Assembly: GCF_029626035.1 (NCBI RefSeq)
Contig: NZ_JARUBE010000003.1
Coordinates: 3,596,001-3,660,000 of the forward strand
Reading direction: 5' to 3'
DNA: 64,000 bases
Origin: Micromonospora sp. WMMD980
Lineage (GTDB): Bacteria; Actinomycetota; Actinomycetes; Mycobacteriales; Micromonosporaceae
A program made the position numbers and the translations under genes. Below are positions 11,098 through 22,418 of this stretch, piece after piece. The stretch's first letter is position 1. Each line of letters starts with the position of its first letter. Below the pieces are notes generated by a model. That model was not told the origin of the DNA and ran no database searches. It saw nothing but the letters and a program-made list of their open reading frames with translations.

Positions 11098-11137
11098 GGT
11101 ATGCCTCTCCGTCATAAATATGACCGAGAGGCATACC
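11098..11137. repeat. Perfect palindrome with AT-rich centre (dispersed element copy 1)
   Basis: A 12-bp stem (GGTATGCCTCTC at 11098-11109 with GAGAGGCATACC at 11126-11137), a C-C mismatch, a 5-bp stem (GTCAT/ATGAC) and an AAAT loop. It lies between convergent genes, so it may terminate transcription. A related sequence occurs at 59771-59809. Confidence 0.7.
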
Positions 11138-11223
11138 ACCCAAAAGTGAACATCAATCGGGGCGGTGTCACGCTGCGTCGTCATCCGCAGCGCCGCAGTG
11201 TCGCGCCCCGCCGCTGCCGCGCG

Positions 11224-12081
11224 TCAGCGGCGCAGGGCGCCGCGGGTGAGGGTTCCGGTGGCCACCAGCACGGCGGGGCCGGACAGCCAGCACGAGTCGG
11301 CCGTGACCGTGACCGTGAGGCGACCGCCGGGGACATCCACCGCCACGACGCCGGTCTCCCGGCCGGCATCCCGCAGGGCCACCGCCGCCACCGCGCAGGC
11401 CCCGGTGCCGCAGGACAGCGTCTCGGCCGAGCCCCGCTCGTAGACCCGCATCAGCACGTGCGCGTCGGTGCCGTCGACCGGCTCGCCCGGCGTGGTGAAC
11501 TCGACGTTCACCCCGGTCGGGAAGACCGAGGCGTCCACCTCGGGCGCGCGGGTGAGGTCCAGGCCGGCCAACTCCAGCGCGGCGGGCAGCGCGCACACCA
11601 GGTGCGGGTTGCCGACGTCCACCCCCGCGCCGGTAAGGGTCAGCCCGCCCAGGGAGGCGGTGGCGGCCTCGTGGAAGCGGGGGCGGCGCATCTCGACCGC
11701 CACGTCCGGGCCCTCGACACGGGCCCGCACCACACCGGCTCGGGTGGCCACCGGCAGCGTCCCGCCCGACGGGGTGGCCAGCCCGGACTCCAGCAGGTAG
11801 CGCACGAACACCCGGACGCCGTTGCCGCACATCTCGGCGAACGAGCCGTCGGAGTTCCAGTAGTCCATGAACCACCCGGCCTCGCCGGCCAGCGCGACGC
11901 CGTCGGGATGCTTCGCGGCGCGCACCACCCGCAGCACGCCGTCGCCGCCGAGCCCGCGCCGCCGGTCGCAGAGCGCGGCGACCAGGCCGGGTGTCAGATC
12001 GAGCGTGCCGTCCGGGTCGGGCAGGACGACGAAGTCGTTGCCGGTGCCGTGCCCCTTGGTGAACTCCACGCTCCCCATCAT
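11224..12081 (-). CDS. dapF: Diaminopimelate epimerase
   Basis: Interconverts LL- and meso-diaminopimelate for lysine and peptidoglycan synthesis. The 285-residue protein has both catalytic cysteines in family motifs: C85 in MCGNGVR and C224 in SCGTGACA, with KGHGTGNDF at the N-terminus and VGNPHLV in the middle. The start overlaps the miaA stop: two consecutive ATGs at 12081 and 12078 follow a weak GGGG site, so coupling to miaA is likely. It is the last gene of the LigB-like/miaA/dapF cluster. Confidence 0.95.
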   Translation of the reverse strand: MMGSVEFTKGHGTGNDFVVLPDPDGTLDLTPGLVAALCDRRRGLGGDGVLRVVRAAKHPDGVALAGEAGWFMDYWNSDGSFAEMCGNGVRVFVRYLLESGLATPSGGTLPVATRAGVVRARVEGPDVAVEMRRPRFHEAATASLGGLTLTGAGVDVGNPHLVCALPAALELAGLDLTRAPEVDASVFPTGVNVEFTTPGEPVDGTDAHVLMRVYERGSAETLSCGTGACAVAAVALRDAGRETGVVAVDVPGGRLTVTVTADSCWLSGPAVLVATGTLTRGALRR

Positions 12082-12998
12082 CCCCGATCCCCGGCGACCG
12101 CTCGCAGGGCCGTGTCGACGAGGCCCGAGGCGGCGGAGTCGAGCCAACGCACCCGTCGGTCGCGCCGGAACCACGAACGCTGCCGGCGGACGAAGCGCCG
12201 GGTCGCCCGGATCGTCTCCTCGTACGCCTCGGTTTCGGTCAGCTCGCCGGCCAGGAAGCGCAGCACCTGGTGGTAACCGAGCGCCCGGCTGGCGGTCCGC
12301 CCGGCGGGCAGCCCCGCACCGACCAGCGTCCGCACCTCGTCGACCAGGCCGTCGGCCCACATCCGGTCGACCCGCAGCGCGATCCACTCGTCCAGCCGGG
12401 CGGTTTCCAGGTCGACCCCGAGCTGCACGGACGGGTAGTAGGGCGTGGGCGCCGGCAGCGACGCGGTGAACGGCGCGCCGGTCAGCTCGATCACCTCCAG
12501 CGCCCGGACGATCCGCCGGCCGTTGCTGGGCAGGATGCCGGCCGCCGCCTCCGGGTCCGCCTCGGCCAGGCGGGCGTGCAGCGGGGCCGGACCCACCTCG
12601 GCCAGCTCCGCCTCCAGCCGTTCCCGCAGCGCCGGGTCGGTGCCGGGGAACTCGAACTGCTCCAGCACCGCCCGCACGTAGAGCCCGGAACCGCCGACCA
12701 GCAGCGGCACCCGCCCCCGGGCCAGGATGTCGTCGACCGCCGCGCGGGCCAGCTTCTGGTATTCCGCCACGCTGGCCGGCTCGGTCACCGGCCAGATGTC
12801 CAGCAGGTGGTGCGGAACGCCGGCGCGCTCGGCCGGGGTCAGCTTGGCGGTGCCGACGTCCATGCCCCGGTAGAGCTGCATCGAGTCGGCGTTGACCACC
12901 TCGCCGTCGAGCGCGTGCGCGAGCGCGATGCTCAACGCCGACTTCCCAGCCGCGGTCGGCCCGACCACCGCGACGACCGCGCCACCCGTCCCGCTCAC
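12078..12998 (-). CDS. miaA: tRNA dimethylallyltransferase
   Basis: Transfers a dimethylallyl group to N6 of A37 in UNN-decoding tRNAs; MiaB, encoded at 17271-18773, then methylthiolates the product. The 306-residue protein has P-loop GPTAAGKS (13-20), NADSMQLYRGMDVGTAK, and the GGSGLYVRA and SNGRRIVRALE motifs typical of MiaA. The GTG at 12998 overlaps the stop of the upstream gene (GTGA), and the 3' end overlaps dapF by 4 bases, so the three genes form a tightly coupled unit. Confidence 0.95.
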   Translation of the reverse strand: MSGTGGAVVAVVGPTAAGKSALSIALAHALDGEVVNADSMQLYRGMDVGTAKLTPAERAGVPHHLLDIWPVTEPASVAEYQKLARAAVDDILARGRVPLLVGGSGLYVRAVLEQFEFPGTDPALRERLEAELAEVGPAPLHARLAEADPEAAAGILPSNGRRIVRALEVIELTGAPFTASLPAPTPYYPSVQLGVDLETARLDEWIALRVDRMWADGLVDEVRTLVGAGLPAGRTASRALGYHQVLRFLAGELTETEAYEETIRATRRFVRRQRSWFRRDRRVRWLDSAASGLVDTALRAVAGDRG

Positions 12999-13714
12999 AC
13001 CCGCTCCCAGTTGGCCACGAAGTAGGCGACGCCGTAGGGCGCCCGGTGGTAGCCCAGCTCGCCGCGCCAGTCGCCGCCCGCCGCGTCGACCGCGCCGGCC
13101 AGCACCTGCCAGGCGGCCCGCCCGGCGACGCGCAGCTCGGCCGAGAGCACCGGGTCCAGGCCGCGCAGGGCGTCGGCGTCCGCGCCGGCCAGGGCCGTGG
13201 CGACCCCCTCGTCGTACGCCTCGGCGCGCGGGTCGTGGTAGCCGGGCGCGGTGACGCCCCGGCAGGCCGAGCCGTCGCCGAGCACCAGCAGCGCGCACCG
13301 GGGGTCGCCGTCCGGGACCAGCGTCGCGCCCAGCGCGACCGCCTCGGCCACGGTGGCGTCGGCGGCGACCGACCAGGCCAGCCGGGGCAGCTCGGTGCCG
13401 GACCGGTTCACCAGCCAGGCCCCGATGGTGAGGCTCAGCGGAAGCCCGTCGACGCCCGAGCAGTTGACCCTCCAGAGCCGGACGAACCGGTCCAGCCCGA
13501 ACGGGCGCAACGACCCGTGGTCGGCCGTGCCGTGACGTTCCGTTCCGGGACCCGCGCCGAGCAGCACGATCACCTCGGGCCCGGCGGCGAGCAGCCGGGC
13601 GACCGCGGCGTCGGCGGCGGCGCGCAGGTCGTCCAGCTCGGGCGCGGCGGCACCGGCCAGCTCGGGCACGAGCAGGGGCGGGTGGGGGCAGACGGCGGCG
13701 GCGACCAGGGGCAC
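12995..13714 (-). CDS. Class III extradiol dioxygenase subunit B-like protein
   Basis: A 239-residue protein of the LigB-like superfamily that sits immediately before miaA in many actinobacteria (the Rv2728c position). N-terminal VAAAVCPHPPLLVPEL resembles the metal-binding start of LigB proteins; later segments include LLGAGPGTERHG and LLVLGDGSACRGVTAPGY. Whether metal ligands and dioxygenase activity are retained cannot be judged. The synteny suggests an unidentified housekeeping role. It overlaps miaA by 4 bases. Confidence 0.85.
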   Translation of the reverse strand: MPLVAAAVCPHPPLLVPELAGAAAPELDDLRAAADAAVARLLAAGPEVIVLLGAGPGTERHGTADHGSLRPFGLDRFVRLWRVNCSGVDGLPLSLTIGAWLVNRSGTELPRLAWSVAADATVAEAVALGATLVPDGDPRCALLVLGDGSACRGVTAPGYHDPRAEAYDEGVATALAGADADALRGLDPVLSAELRVAGRAAWQVLAGAVDAAGGDWRGELGYHRAPYGVAYFVANWERV

Positions 13715-13915
13715 GGCTCCAACCTATCGTCGCCGCCCGGTGCGTCCCCGCGCCGATCCGGTCATCGAGGGCGTACGACACCGTATGGTCACGGTCGACG
13801 ACAGGCGCTCGACACGGACGGGGGCGGACCTGTGACAATGCCGGGAGAAAGTTTGCTGCGCCGTGGCGGCGACCGGGGGCCGGTCCCTCGACGCCGGGAG
13901 AACGAGGATGGGCAC

Positions 13916-15124
13916 ATGAGCGACTGGACTGCCTTCGGACGGGTGGACGAGGACGGCACCGTCTACGTCAAGACCGCCGAGGGCGAGCGGGTGGTCGGAT
14001 CCTGGCAGGCGGGCGCCCCGGAGGAAGGGCTCGCCCACTTCGCCCGGCGCTTCTCCGACCTGGTGACGGAGGTCGACCTGACCGAGGCCCGGCTCAACTC
14101 GGGCGCGGCGGACGCCGCCGGCTCGCTGACCACCATCCGCCGGATCCGGGCGTCGCTGCCCGAGGCGCACGTGGTCGGCGACATCGACGCTCTGGCCGCC
14201 CGGCTGGACAAGCTGGCCACGGTCGCCGAGGAGAAGGCCGGCGAGGCCAAGGCGGCCCGCGAGGCCGCCCGGGGCGAGGCGCTGGCCCGCAAGACCGCCC
14301 TGGTCGAGGAGGCCGAGAAGCTGGCCGCCGAGTCGACCGGCTGGAAGACCGCCGGCGACCGGCTCAAGGAGATCCTCGACGAGTGGAAGACCATCCGCGG
14401 CGTCGACAAGAAGTCCGACGGTGAGCTGTGGAAGCGGTTCGCCGCCGCGCGCGACGGCTTCACCCGCCGCCGGGGCGCCCACTTCGCCTCCCTCGACCAG
14501 CAGCGCAAGCAGGCGCAGACGGTCAAGGAGGAGCTGGTCGCCGAGGCCGAGAAGCTCAAGGAGTCGACCGACTGGGGCGTCACCGCCGGCCAGCTCAAGG
14601 ACCTGATGGCCCAGTGGAAGGCCGCGCCGCGTGCCGCCAAGGAGGCCGAGCAGAAGCTCTGGGAACGGTTCCGGGCCGCCCAGGACGAGTTCTTCACCAG
14701 GCGCAGCGAGGTCTTCTCGGCGCGGGACAACGAGCAGCGGGGCAACCTGGAGCGCAAGCAGGCGCTGCTGGCCGAGGCCGAGGCGCTCGACGTCGACGGC
14801 GACCCGAAGGGCGCCCAGGCCAAGCTGCGGGAGATCCAGGCCCAGTGGCACGAGGCCGGCCGGGTGCCGCGCGAGGCGGCCGCCGGTCTGGAGCGGCGGC
14901 TGCGGGCCGTGGACGAGAAGGTCCGTGAGGTGATGGACTCGGCGTGGCGGCGCACCTCCAAGGAGGACAACCCGCTGCTGGCGCAGATGCGCGCCCAGGT
15001 CGCCGAGGCCGAGGACCGGCTGGCCCGGGCCCAGGCCGCCGGCGACGCCCGCCGGATCAAGGAGGCCGAGTCGGCGCTCGCCTCGAAGCGGCAGTTCCTC
15101 CAGCTCGCCGAGCAGGCTGGCTGA
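13916..15124 (+). CDS. DUF349 coiled-coil protein
   Basis: A 402-residue, highly charged, mostly helical protein with several DUF349 repeats, seen as recurring segments such as WKTAGDRLKEILDEWKTIRGVDKKSDGELWKRF, WGVTAGQLKDLMAQWKAAPR and AQAKLREIQAQWHEAGRVPRE. The N-terminus (WTAFGRVDEDGTVYVKTAEGERVVGSWQAG) is a small beta domain conserved in actinobacterial members. The ATG at 13916 is used; an ATG at 13908 is in another frame and stops after three codons. Function is unknown. The gene keeps its position between miaA and miaB as in mycobacteria (Rv2731-like). Confidence 0.9.
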   Translation: MSDWTAFGRVDEDGTVYVKTAEGERVVGSWQAGAPEEGLAHFARRFSDLVTEVDLTEARLNSGAADAAGSLTTIRRIRASLPEAHVVGDIDALAARLDKLATVAEEKAGEAKAAREAARGEALARKTALVEEAEKLAAESTGWKTAGDRLKEILDEWKTIRGVDKKSDGELWKRFAAARDGFTRRRGAHFASLDQQRKQAQTVKEELVAEAEKLKESTDWGVTAGQLKDLMAQWKAAPRAAKEAEQKLWERFRAAQDEFFTRRSEVFSARDNEQRGNLERKQALLAEAEALDVDGDPKGAQAKLREIQAQWHEAGRVPREAAAGLERRLRAVDEKVREVMDSAWRRTSKEDNPLLAQMRAQVAEAEDRLARAQAAGDARRIKEAESALASKRQFLQLAEQAG

Positions 15125-15136
15125 CGCACGCACGAC

Positions 15137-15168
15137 GGAGCCCCCGGGTCGCCCGACCCGGGGGCTCC
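15137..15168 (+). terminator. Terminator of the DUF349 gene
   Basis: GGAGCCCCCGGGTC (15137-15150) pairs perfectly with GACCCGGGGGCTCC (15155-15168), a 14-bp stem with a 4-base loop, 12 bases after the stop. Confidence 0.85.
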
Positions 15169-17171
<2,003 letters not shown>

Positions 17172-17174
<3 letters not shown>

Positions 17175-17252
17175 GGAGGGGCCCCCTCTTAACGCATTCG
17201 GTAGAGGAGGGGCCCCCTGTTAACACCGGGTGTTAACAGGGGGCCCCTCCTT
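17172..17252. repeat. Three copies of a GGGGCCCC repeat forming a long terminator
   Basis: Copies at 17173-17194, 17206-17227 and (inverted) 17229-17250. The last two form a perfect 22-bp inverted repeat around a single G, and the first can also pair with the third. The TAA stop of the cellulase lies inside the element. The site lies between the convergent cellulase and miaB genes, so it probably terminates both. Related copies lie at 34084-34135 and 37399-37454. Confidence 0.8.
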
Positions 17253-17270
17253 CTGTCGAGGCGGTGCGGG

Positions 17271-18773
17271 TCAGCGGACGGCGCAACCGCCGGTGGTGGG
17301 GGCGGGCGGCACGGCCGGCGCGCCGATCGTCGGCAACCCGAGCAGCACCCCGGGGGTACGGGGGGCGCGCCCCGCCTCGGCGGAGTCGCCGGCCCGGGTG
17401 CGCCGGTGCGCCAGCGGCGCCCCGTCGGCGTTGAGGTGGTGCGGGGCCGCGTAGGTGACGGCGGTGTGCACGATGTCGCCGGGACGGATCCGCCCGGCCA
17501 ACTCGCCGGTGGCGAAGTGCACGAGCCGGCCGTCGCGGGCCCGCCCGGACATCCGGCCGGTGCGCTCGTCCTTGCGTCCCTCGCCGACGGCGACCAGCAC
17601 CTCGACCGTCTCGCCCACCAGCTTGCGGTTCTCCGCCCAGGTGATCTCCTCGACGCAGGCGACCAGCCGTTCGTAGCGCTCCTGCACGACAGCCTTGGGC
17701 AGTTGACCGTCCATGGTGGCGGCCGGGGTGCCGGGGCGCTTCGAGTATTGGAAGGTGAACGCCGAGGAGAACCGGGCCTCCCGGACCACGTCGAGGGTGC
17801 GGGCGAAGTCGGCTTCGGTCTCGCCGGGGAAGCCGACGATGATGTCGGTGGTGATCGCCGCGTCCGGCATCGCCGCCCGGACCTTGGAGATGATGCCGAG
17901 GTACTTCTCCGACCGGTACGAGCGACGCATCGCGCGCAGCACGTCGTCGGAGCCGGACTGCAACGGCATGTGCAGCGAGTGGCAGACGTTCGGCGTCTCG
18001 GCCATCGCCTCGATCACGTCGTCGGTGAAGTCCTTCGGGTGCGGGCTGGTGAACCGGACGCGCTCCAGCCCGTCGATGTCGCCGCAGGCCCGCAGCAGCT
18101 TGCCGAACGCGTAACGGTCGCCGAACTCCACGCCGTAGGAGTTGACGTTCTGCCCGAGCAGCGTCACCTCCAGCACGCCCTCGTCGACCAGCGCGCGCAC
18201 CTCGGAGAGCACGTCGCCGGGACGGCGGTCCTTCTCCTTGCCGCGCAGCGACGGCACGATGCAGAACGTGCAGGTGTTGTTGCAGCCGACCGAGATGGAG
18301 ACCCAACCGGCGTACGTCGACTCGCGCCGGGTCGGCAGCGTGGACGGAAAGACCTCGAGCGATTCGAGGATCTCCACCTCGGCGGCGGCGTTGTGCCGCG
18401 CCCGGTCCAGCAACGCCGGCAGCGAGCCGATGTTGTGCGTGCCGAAGACCACGTCCACCCAGGGCGCCTTGCGGACGATCTCGCCGCGGTCCTTCTGGGC
18501 GAGGCAGCCACCGACGGCGATCTGCATGCCGGGGTGCTTCGCCTTCACCGGGCGCAGGTGACCCAGGTTGCCGTAGAGCCGGTTGTCGGCGTTCTCCCGG
18601 ACCGCGCAGGTGTTGAACACCACCACGTCGGGCTGTTCGCCGGCTTCGGGGGCGCGCACGTATCCGGCGTCCTCGAGGAGGCCGGAGATGCGCTCGGAGT
18701 CGTGCACGTTCATCTGGCAGCCGTACGTGCGCACCTGGTAGGTGCGCGGGCTGCCCGCGGCTGCGGTAGTCAT
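17271..18773 (-). CDS. miaB: tRNA-2-methylthio-N6-dimethylallyladenosine synthase
   Basis: Radical-SAM methylthiotransferase acting on i6A37 made by MiaA. The 500-residue protein has the UPF0004 domain with cluster cysteines C19, C56 and C90, the radical-SAM motif C164-x3-C168-x2-C171 (CNNTCTFC), and a TRAM domain near 375-440. A Pro/Ala-rich C-terminal extension of about 55 residues ends in GGCAVR and is unlikely to be catalytic. The ATG at 18773 gives the usual start [22 protein letters not shown]. Confidence 0.95.
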   Translation of the reverse strand: MTTAAAGSPRTYQVRTYGCQMNVHDSERISGLLEDAGYVRAPEAGEQPDVVVFNTCAVRENADNRLYGNLGHLRPVKAKHPGMQIAVGGCLAQKDRGEIVRKAPWVDVVFGTHNIGSLPALLDRARHNAAAEVEILESLEVFPSTLPTRRESTYAGWVSISVGCNNTCTFCIVPSLRGKEKDRRPGDVLSEVRALVDEGVLEVTLLGQNVNSYGVEFGDRYAFGKLLRACGDIDGLERVRFTSPHPKDFTDDVIEAMAETPNVCHSLHMPLQSGSDDVLRAMRRSYRSEKYLGIISKVRAAMPDAAITTDIIVGFPGETEADFARTLDVVREARFSSAFTFQYSKRPGTPAATMDGQLPKAVVQERYERLVACVEEITWAENRKLVGETVEVLVAVGEGRKDERTGRMSGRARDGRLVHFATGELAGRIRPGDIVHTAVTYAAPHHLNADGAPLAHRRTRAGDSAEAGRAPRTPGVLLGLPTIGAPAVPPAPTTGGCAVR

Positions 18774-18825
18774 GACCCGGACAGCGTATCCGGGTGGGGC
18801 GGCGGGTGGTGAGGGGCGGACCCGG

Positions 18826-19305
18826 TCAGGCGGCGGCGAGCGCCGGCCCGACCGAGTCCGGCGCCCACCGCGAGCGGTGGCAGCGCGACCAGCCCCGGCA
18901 GCCGGGGTCGGCCTCGGTGCAGAGTCGTTGGCCGCTGAGCACCTCACCGTCGTCGGTCTCGACCACGTCGAAGTGCACCGGGCGGATCGTGCCGTCCGGG
19001 GCGACCAGCAGGTGCCGCCCGGCGTCGAGCGTGTCGTCGCGCATCAGGCAGTTGCGGCCCAGCACCCGGGCCAGCGCCGCGATCGCGGGCAGCTCGGCCA
19101 GGCGTTCGGGCACGCCGTAACAGTCGACCACGGTGCCGTACGCCCCGGGCGCCTCCCACACGTCGCAGACCACCGCGTACGCGGGGAGCCGGACCGGGTC
19201 GGCGACGGCGAGCGGCATCACCACCCGGCCGAGCGCCTCGGCCATCGCCGGGTAGACCTCCACCGGCGCGCCGCCGTCGATTCTCCAGTTCCACAGCTCG
19301 GTCAT
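18826..19305 (-). CDS. Hypothetical protein
   Basis: The family is not recognised. This 159-residue, acidic to neutral protein starts [12 protein letters not shown] at an ATG with AGGAGG (19310-19315) 4 bases upstream, a strong argument that it is real. The body alternates short strands and helices ([30 protein letters not shown]), followed by [28 protein letters not shown]. The C-terminus has two cysteines and basic residues ([12 protein letters not shown]). No signal peptide or membrane helix. It lies between miaB and selD on the same strand, with about 200 bases separating it from selD. Confidence 0.7.
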   Translation of the reverse strand: MTELWNWRIDGGAPVEVYPAMAEALGRVVMPLAVADPVRLPAYAVVCDVWEAPGAYGTVVDCYGVPERLAELPAIAALARVLGRNCLMRDDTLDAGRHLLVAPDGTIRPVHFDVVETDDGEVLSGQRLCTEADPGCRGWSRCHRSRWAPDSVGPALAAA

Positions 19306-19508
19306 GCCGCCTCCTCGCTGCGCTCGTCCCACCGGCCTCCGGATCGGGCCTTACTGACGATGGTGGGGGGCATTTGACCTCGACCGGGGGCAAGTTACCG
19401 GTCTGTGACCATTCCGGGCAAAATTTCCCTGGGCGACGTTGCCCTGAGTAGCGGGAAGATGACAGTTTATCGGGTATCGTGCGCCGCCCGGCGACGTCAC
19501 GCGGCGCG

Positions 19509-20498
19509 TCAGCGCAGCCGGATCAGGTGGTCGCTCGCCGGGAGCAGCTCGCCGATCACCGTGCCGCCGGGCACCTCGCCGGCGACCAGCAGCCCGCCCG
19601 ACGTCTGCGCGTCGGCCAACAGCAGACGCTCGGACTCGTCGGCGCCGCCGGCGTCGGTCCACGGCGTCACCCACTCCAGGTTGCGCCGGGTGCCACCACT
19701 GACGTACCCGTCGCGCACCGCCTCCCGCGCGCCCGGCAGGTACGGCACCGCGGCGGTGTCGATCGCGACCGTGAGCCGGCTGGCCCGGGCCAGCTTCGAG
19801 GCGTGCCCGAGCAGCCCGAAACCGGTCACGTCGGTGCCGCACCGGATGCCGGCCTCGACCGCCGCGCGGGCCGCGTCCCGGTTGAGCCGGGCCATCGACT
19901 CGACCGCCGCAGCGAAGCGCTCACCGGTCTGCTTGTGCCGGGTGTTGAGCACGCCGACGCCGAGCGGCTTGGTCAGCGACAGCGGCAGCCCGGCCCGCCC
20001 GGCGTCCAGGGTGATCAGCTCCTCCGGGCGGACCACCCCGGTGACCGCCAGGCCGTACTTCGGGCCGTCATCGTCGACGCTGTGCCCGCCGGCCAGATGA
20101 CAGCCGGCCGCCCGGGCCACGTCCTGCCCGCCACGCAGCACCTCGCGGGCCAGTTCCAGCGGCAGCACCTCGCGCGGCCAGCAGAGCAGGTTCAGCGCGA
20201 CCAGCGGGGTGCCGCCCATCGCGTACACGTCGGAGAGCGCGTTGGCGGCGGCGATGCGACCCCAGTCGTAGGCGTCGTCGACCACCGGGGTGAAGAAGTC
20301 GGCCGTGGTCACCAGTCCGGTGCGCTCGTCCAACCGCACCACCGCGGCGTCGTCGCCGTTCTCCAGGCCGACCAGCAGGTCGGCGGTGCCGCCGCCGGGG
20401 CCGAGACCGGCGACCATCGCCTCCAGCTCGCCCGGCGGGATCTTGCAGGCGCATCCGCCGCCGCGGGCGTGGTCGGTCAGCCGGAACGTGTCGGACAT
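19509..20498 (-). CDS. selD: Selenide, water dikinase (selenophosphate synthetase)
   Basis: Makes selenophosphate from selenide and ATP for selenocysteine or selenouridine synthesis. The 329-residue protein has the N-terminal glycine-rich loop GGGCACKIPP, with C16 and K19 at the positions of the essential Cys17 and Lys20 of E. coli SelD, then metal-binding ENGDDAAV and TTADFFTPVVDD, and GGHSVDDDGPKYGLAVTG. The active-site residue is cysteine, not selenocysteine. GAGG precedes the ATG. No selA, selB, tRNA-Sec or selenoprotein gene was seen in the window. Confidence 0.94.
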   Translation of the reverse strand: MSDTFRLTDHARGGGCACKIPPGELEAMVAGLGPGGGTADLLVGLENGDDAAVVRLDERTGLVTTADFFTPVVDDAYDWGRIAAANALSDVYAMGGTPLVALNLLCWPREVLPLELAREVLRGGQDVARAAGCHLAGGHSVDDDGPKYGLAVTGVVRPEELITLDAGRAGLPLSLTKPLGVGVLNTRHKQTGERFAAAVESMARLNRDAARAAVEAGIRCGTDVTGFGLLGHASKLARASRLTVAIDTAAVPYLPGAREAVRDGYVSGGTRRNLEWVTPWTDAGGADESERLLLADAQTSGGLLVAGEVPGGTVIGELLPASDHLIRLR

Positions 20499-20704
20499 CG
20501 CCTCATGATCTCCGCGACCGGACCTCACCGCCACTCGGACGCACCGGTCGGTGACGGAATTCGGACGCGCCGGCACGCCGGTGACCGGTGTTACCGCTCC
20601 GTGACCATCTGGGTTGCGTTCCGCCACATCGGGCCGCCTACAGTTGCCCAACCGGAGGTCGACCGACCCCGGTTCCGGCACGGACGACAGGGACGGTGGA
20701 CGAC

Positions 20705-21451
20705 GTGACGACGGGCGACCCGCTGATCGTGCTCGACGGGGTCAACAAGTGGTTCGGGCCGCTGCACGTGCTCGACGACGTGTCCCTCTCCGTCGGCCGG
20801 GGCGAGGTGGTCGTGGTGATCGGCCCGTCCGGCTCCGGCAAGTCGACGCTGTGCCGCGCCATCAACCGCCTGGAGCCGATCAACTCCGGCACCATCACGT
20901 TCGACGGGCAGCCGCTGCCGGCCGAGGGCAAGCCCCTGGCCAAGCTGCGCAGCGAGGTCGGCATGGTGTTCCAGTCGTTCAACCTCTTCGCGCACAAGAC
21001 CATCCTGGAGAACGTCACCCTCGGTCCGGTCAAGGTCCGCAAGGAGAAGCCCGCCGCCGCCCGTGAGCGCGGCCTGGCCCTGCTCGACCGCGTCGGCATC
21101 GCCAACCAGGCGGACAAGTACCCGGCGCAGCTCTCCGGCGGCCAGCAGCAGCGGGTGGCGATCGCCCGCGCGCTCGCCATGCAGCCCAAGGCGATGCTCT
21201 TCGACGAGCCGACGAGCGCGCTCGACCCGGAGATGGTCGGCGAGGTGCTCGACGTGATGACCTCGCTGGCGCGCGACGGCATGACCATGGTCGTGGTCAC
21301 GCACGAGATGGGCTTCGCCCGGCACGCCGCCAACCGGGTCGTCTTCATGGCCGACGGGCAACTGGTCGAGGACGCCCCGCCGGCCGAGTTCTTCGCGAAC
21401 CCGCGCAGCGAGCGGGCCAAGGACTTCCTCTCCAAGATCCTCACGCACTGA
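20705..21451 (+). CDS. gluA: Glutamate-type ABC transporter ATP-binding protein
   Basis: ATPase of a polar amino-acid (glutamate-like) importer. The 248-residue protein has Walker [10 protein letters not shown] (40-48), the Q-loop in VFQSFNLF, signature LSGGQQQ, Walker [15 protein letters not shown] and H-loop [14 protein letters not shown]. The GTG at 20705 has GGTGG 5 bases upstream; a GTG at 20696 is possible but poorly spaced. First gene of gluABCD. Confidence 0.92.
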   Translation: MTTGDPLIVLDGVNKWFGPLHVLDDVSLSVGRGEVVVVIGPSGSGKSTLCRAINRLEPINSGTITFDGQPLPAEGKPLAKLRSEVGMVFQSFNLFAHKTILENVTLGPVKVRKEKPAAARERGLALLDRVGIANQADKYPAQLSGGQQQRVAIARALAMQPKAMLFDEPTSALDPEMVGEVLDVMTSLARDGMTMVVVTHEMGFARHAANRVVFMADGQLVEDAPPAEFFANPRSERAKDFLSKILTH

Positions 21452-21503
21452 GCGTCCGTAGTGGAGTCGTCCCCGGGCGGCTCCGTCGAAGAAGGAGATG
21501 TGT

Positions 21504-22382
21504 ATGCGATACAAGCGCGTGGCCGCGGTCGCCGCGGCGGCGACTCTGGCGCTCGGCCTGGCCGCCTGCGGCGGCGACGGTGACGACGAGGGCACCGGCG
21601 CCGGCAGCAAGGACTTCGCCGCCGGCAGCACGATGGAGCGGCTGAACAAGGCCCAGAAGATCAAGGTCGGCACGAAGTTCGACCAGCCGGGCTTCGGCCA
21701 GAAGGGCCTGTCGGGCAAGCCGGAGGGCTTCGACGTCGAGGTCGCGAAGCTCATCGTGAAGGAACTCGGCATCCCCGAGGACAAGATCGAGTACGTCGAG
21801 ACGCCGTCGAAGGTCCGCGAGGACGTGATCGTGAACGGCACCGTCGACCTGGTCGCGGCCACCTACACGATCAACGACAAGCGCAAGGAGCGCATCGCCT
21901 TCGCCGGCCCGTACTACGAGGCCGGCCAGAACATCATGGTGCGCAAGGACGAGACCGCCATCACCGGCCCGGACTCGTTCAAGGACGGCACCAAGAAGGT
22001 CTGCTCGGTCACCGGCTCCACCCCGGCCGAGGAGATCAAGAAGTACGTCAAGGACGTCGCCACCCAGCTGGTGCTCTTCGACACCTACGACAAGTGCCGC
22101 GACGCCCTGAAGGGCAAGCAGGTCGACGCCGTCACCACCGACAACGTCATCCTGCTCGGCTACATCGCCAAGGACGAGGAGTCCTTCAAGATGGCCGGCG
22201 ACAACTTCACCAAGGAGCCCTACGGCATCGGTGTCAAGAAGGAGGACACCGACTTCCGTGACTTCATCAACGACACCCTGGAGAAGGCCTTCTCCGACGG
22301 TAGCTGGAAGAAGGCGTGGGACGAGACCGCCGGCAAGTTCGGCGCCACGCTGGGCGACGCGCCGACCGTCAACCGTTACTGA
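21504..22382 (+). CDS. gluB: Glutamate-binding lipoprotein of ABC transporter
   Basis: Extracellular solute-binding lipoprotein (SBP family 3). The signal peptide ends in lipobox LAAC with lipidated C22, followed by an acidic GGDGDDEGTG linker. Family features include KIKVGTKFDQPGFG, GFDVEVAKLIVKELGI, and VDLVAATYTINDKRKERIAFAGPYYEAGQ. A GAAGGAG directly abuts the ATG at 21498, so the ATG at 21504, 7 bases away, is the better start. The protein has 292 residues and delivers substrate to GluC/GluD. Confidence 0.93.
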   Translation: MRYKRVAAVAAAATLALGLAACGGDGDDEGTGAGSKDFAAGSTMERLNKAQKIKVGTKFDQPGFGQKGLSGKPEGFDVEVAKLIVKELGIPEDKIEYVETPSKVREDVIVNGTVDLVAATYTINDKRKERIAFAGPYYEAGQNIMVRKDETAITGPDSFKDGTKKVCSVTGSTPAEEIKKYVKDVATQLVLFDTYDKCRDALKGKQVDAVTTDNVILLGYIAKDEESFKMAGDNFTKEPYGIGVKKEDTDFRDFINDTLEKAFSDGSWKKAWDETAGKFGATLGDAPTVNRY

Positions 22383-22418
22383 TCCGTCCGATCCGGAGGG
22401 TGGGGAGGAAACCGACCC

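Larger units (their letters stand above)
10679..11223. other. Long convergent intergenic region with tandem repeats and a palindrome
   Basis: About 545 bases lie between the 3' ends of the malic enzyme gene and dapF. No gene is supported. Contents are three copies of a CGACCCACGCGG-containing unit (10738-10802), two and a half copies of a 13-base unit (10848-10886), and a perfect palindrome (11098-11137). The lower-GC stretch 11080-11160 contrasts with the surrounding DNA. Confidence 0.6.

Noticed and set aside
9163..12276. 1037-residue plus-strand ORF across malic enzyme, dapF and miaA
   Set aside because: Runs through three real genes and a repeat-rich gap in a frame without motifs.
19306..19508. 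tRNA-Sec gene near selD
   Set aside because: No cloverleaf with a TCA anticodon could be drawn in the flanking gaps.
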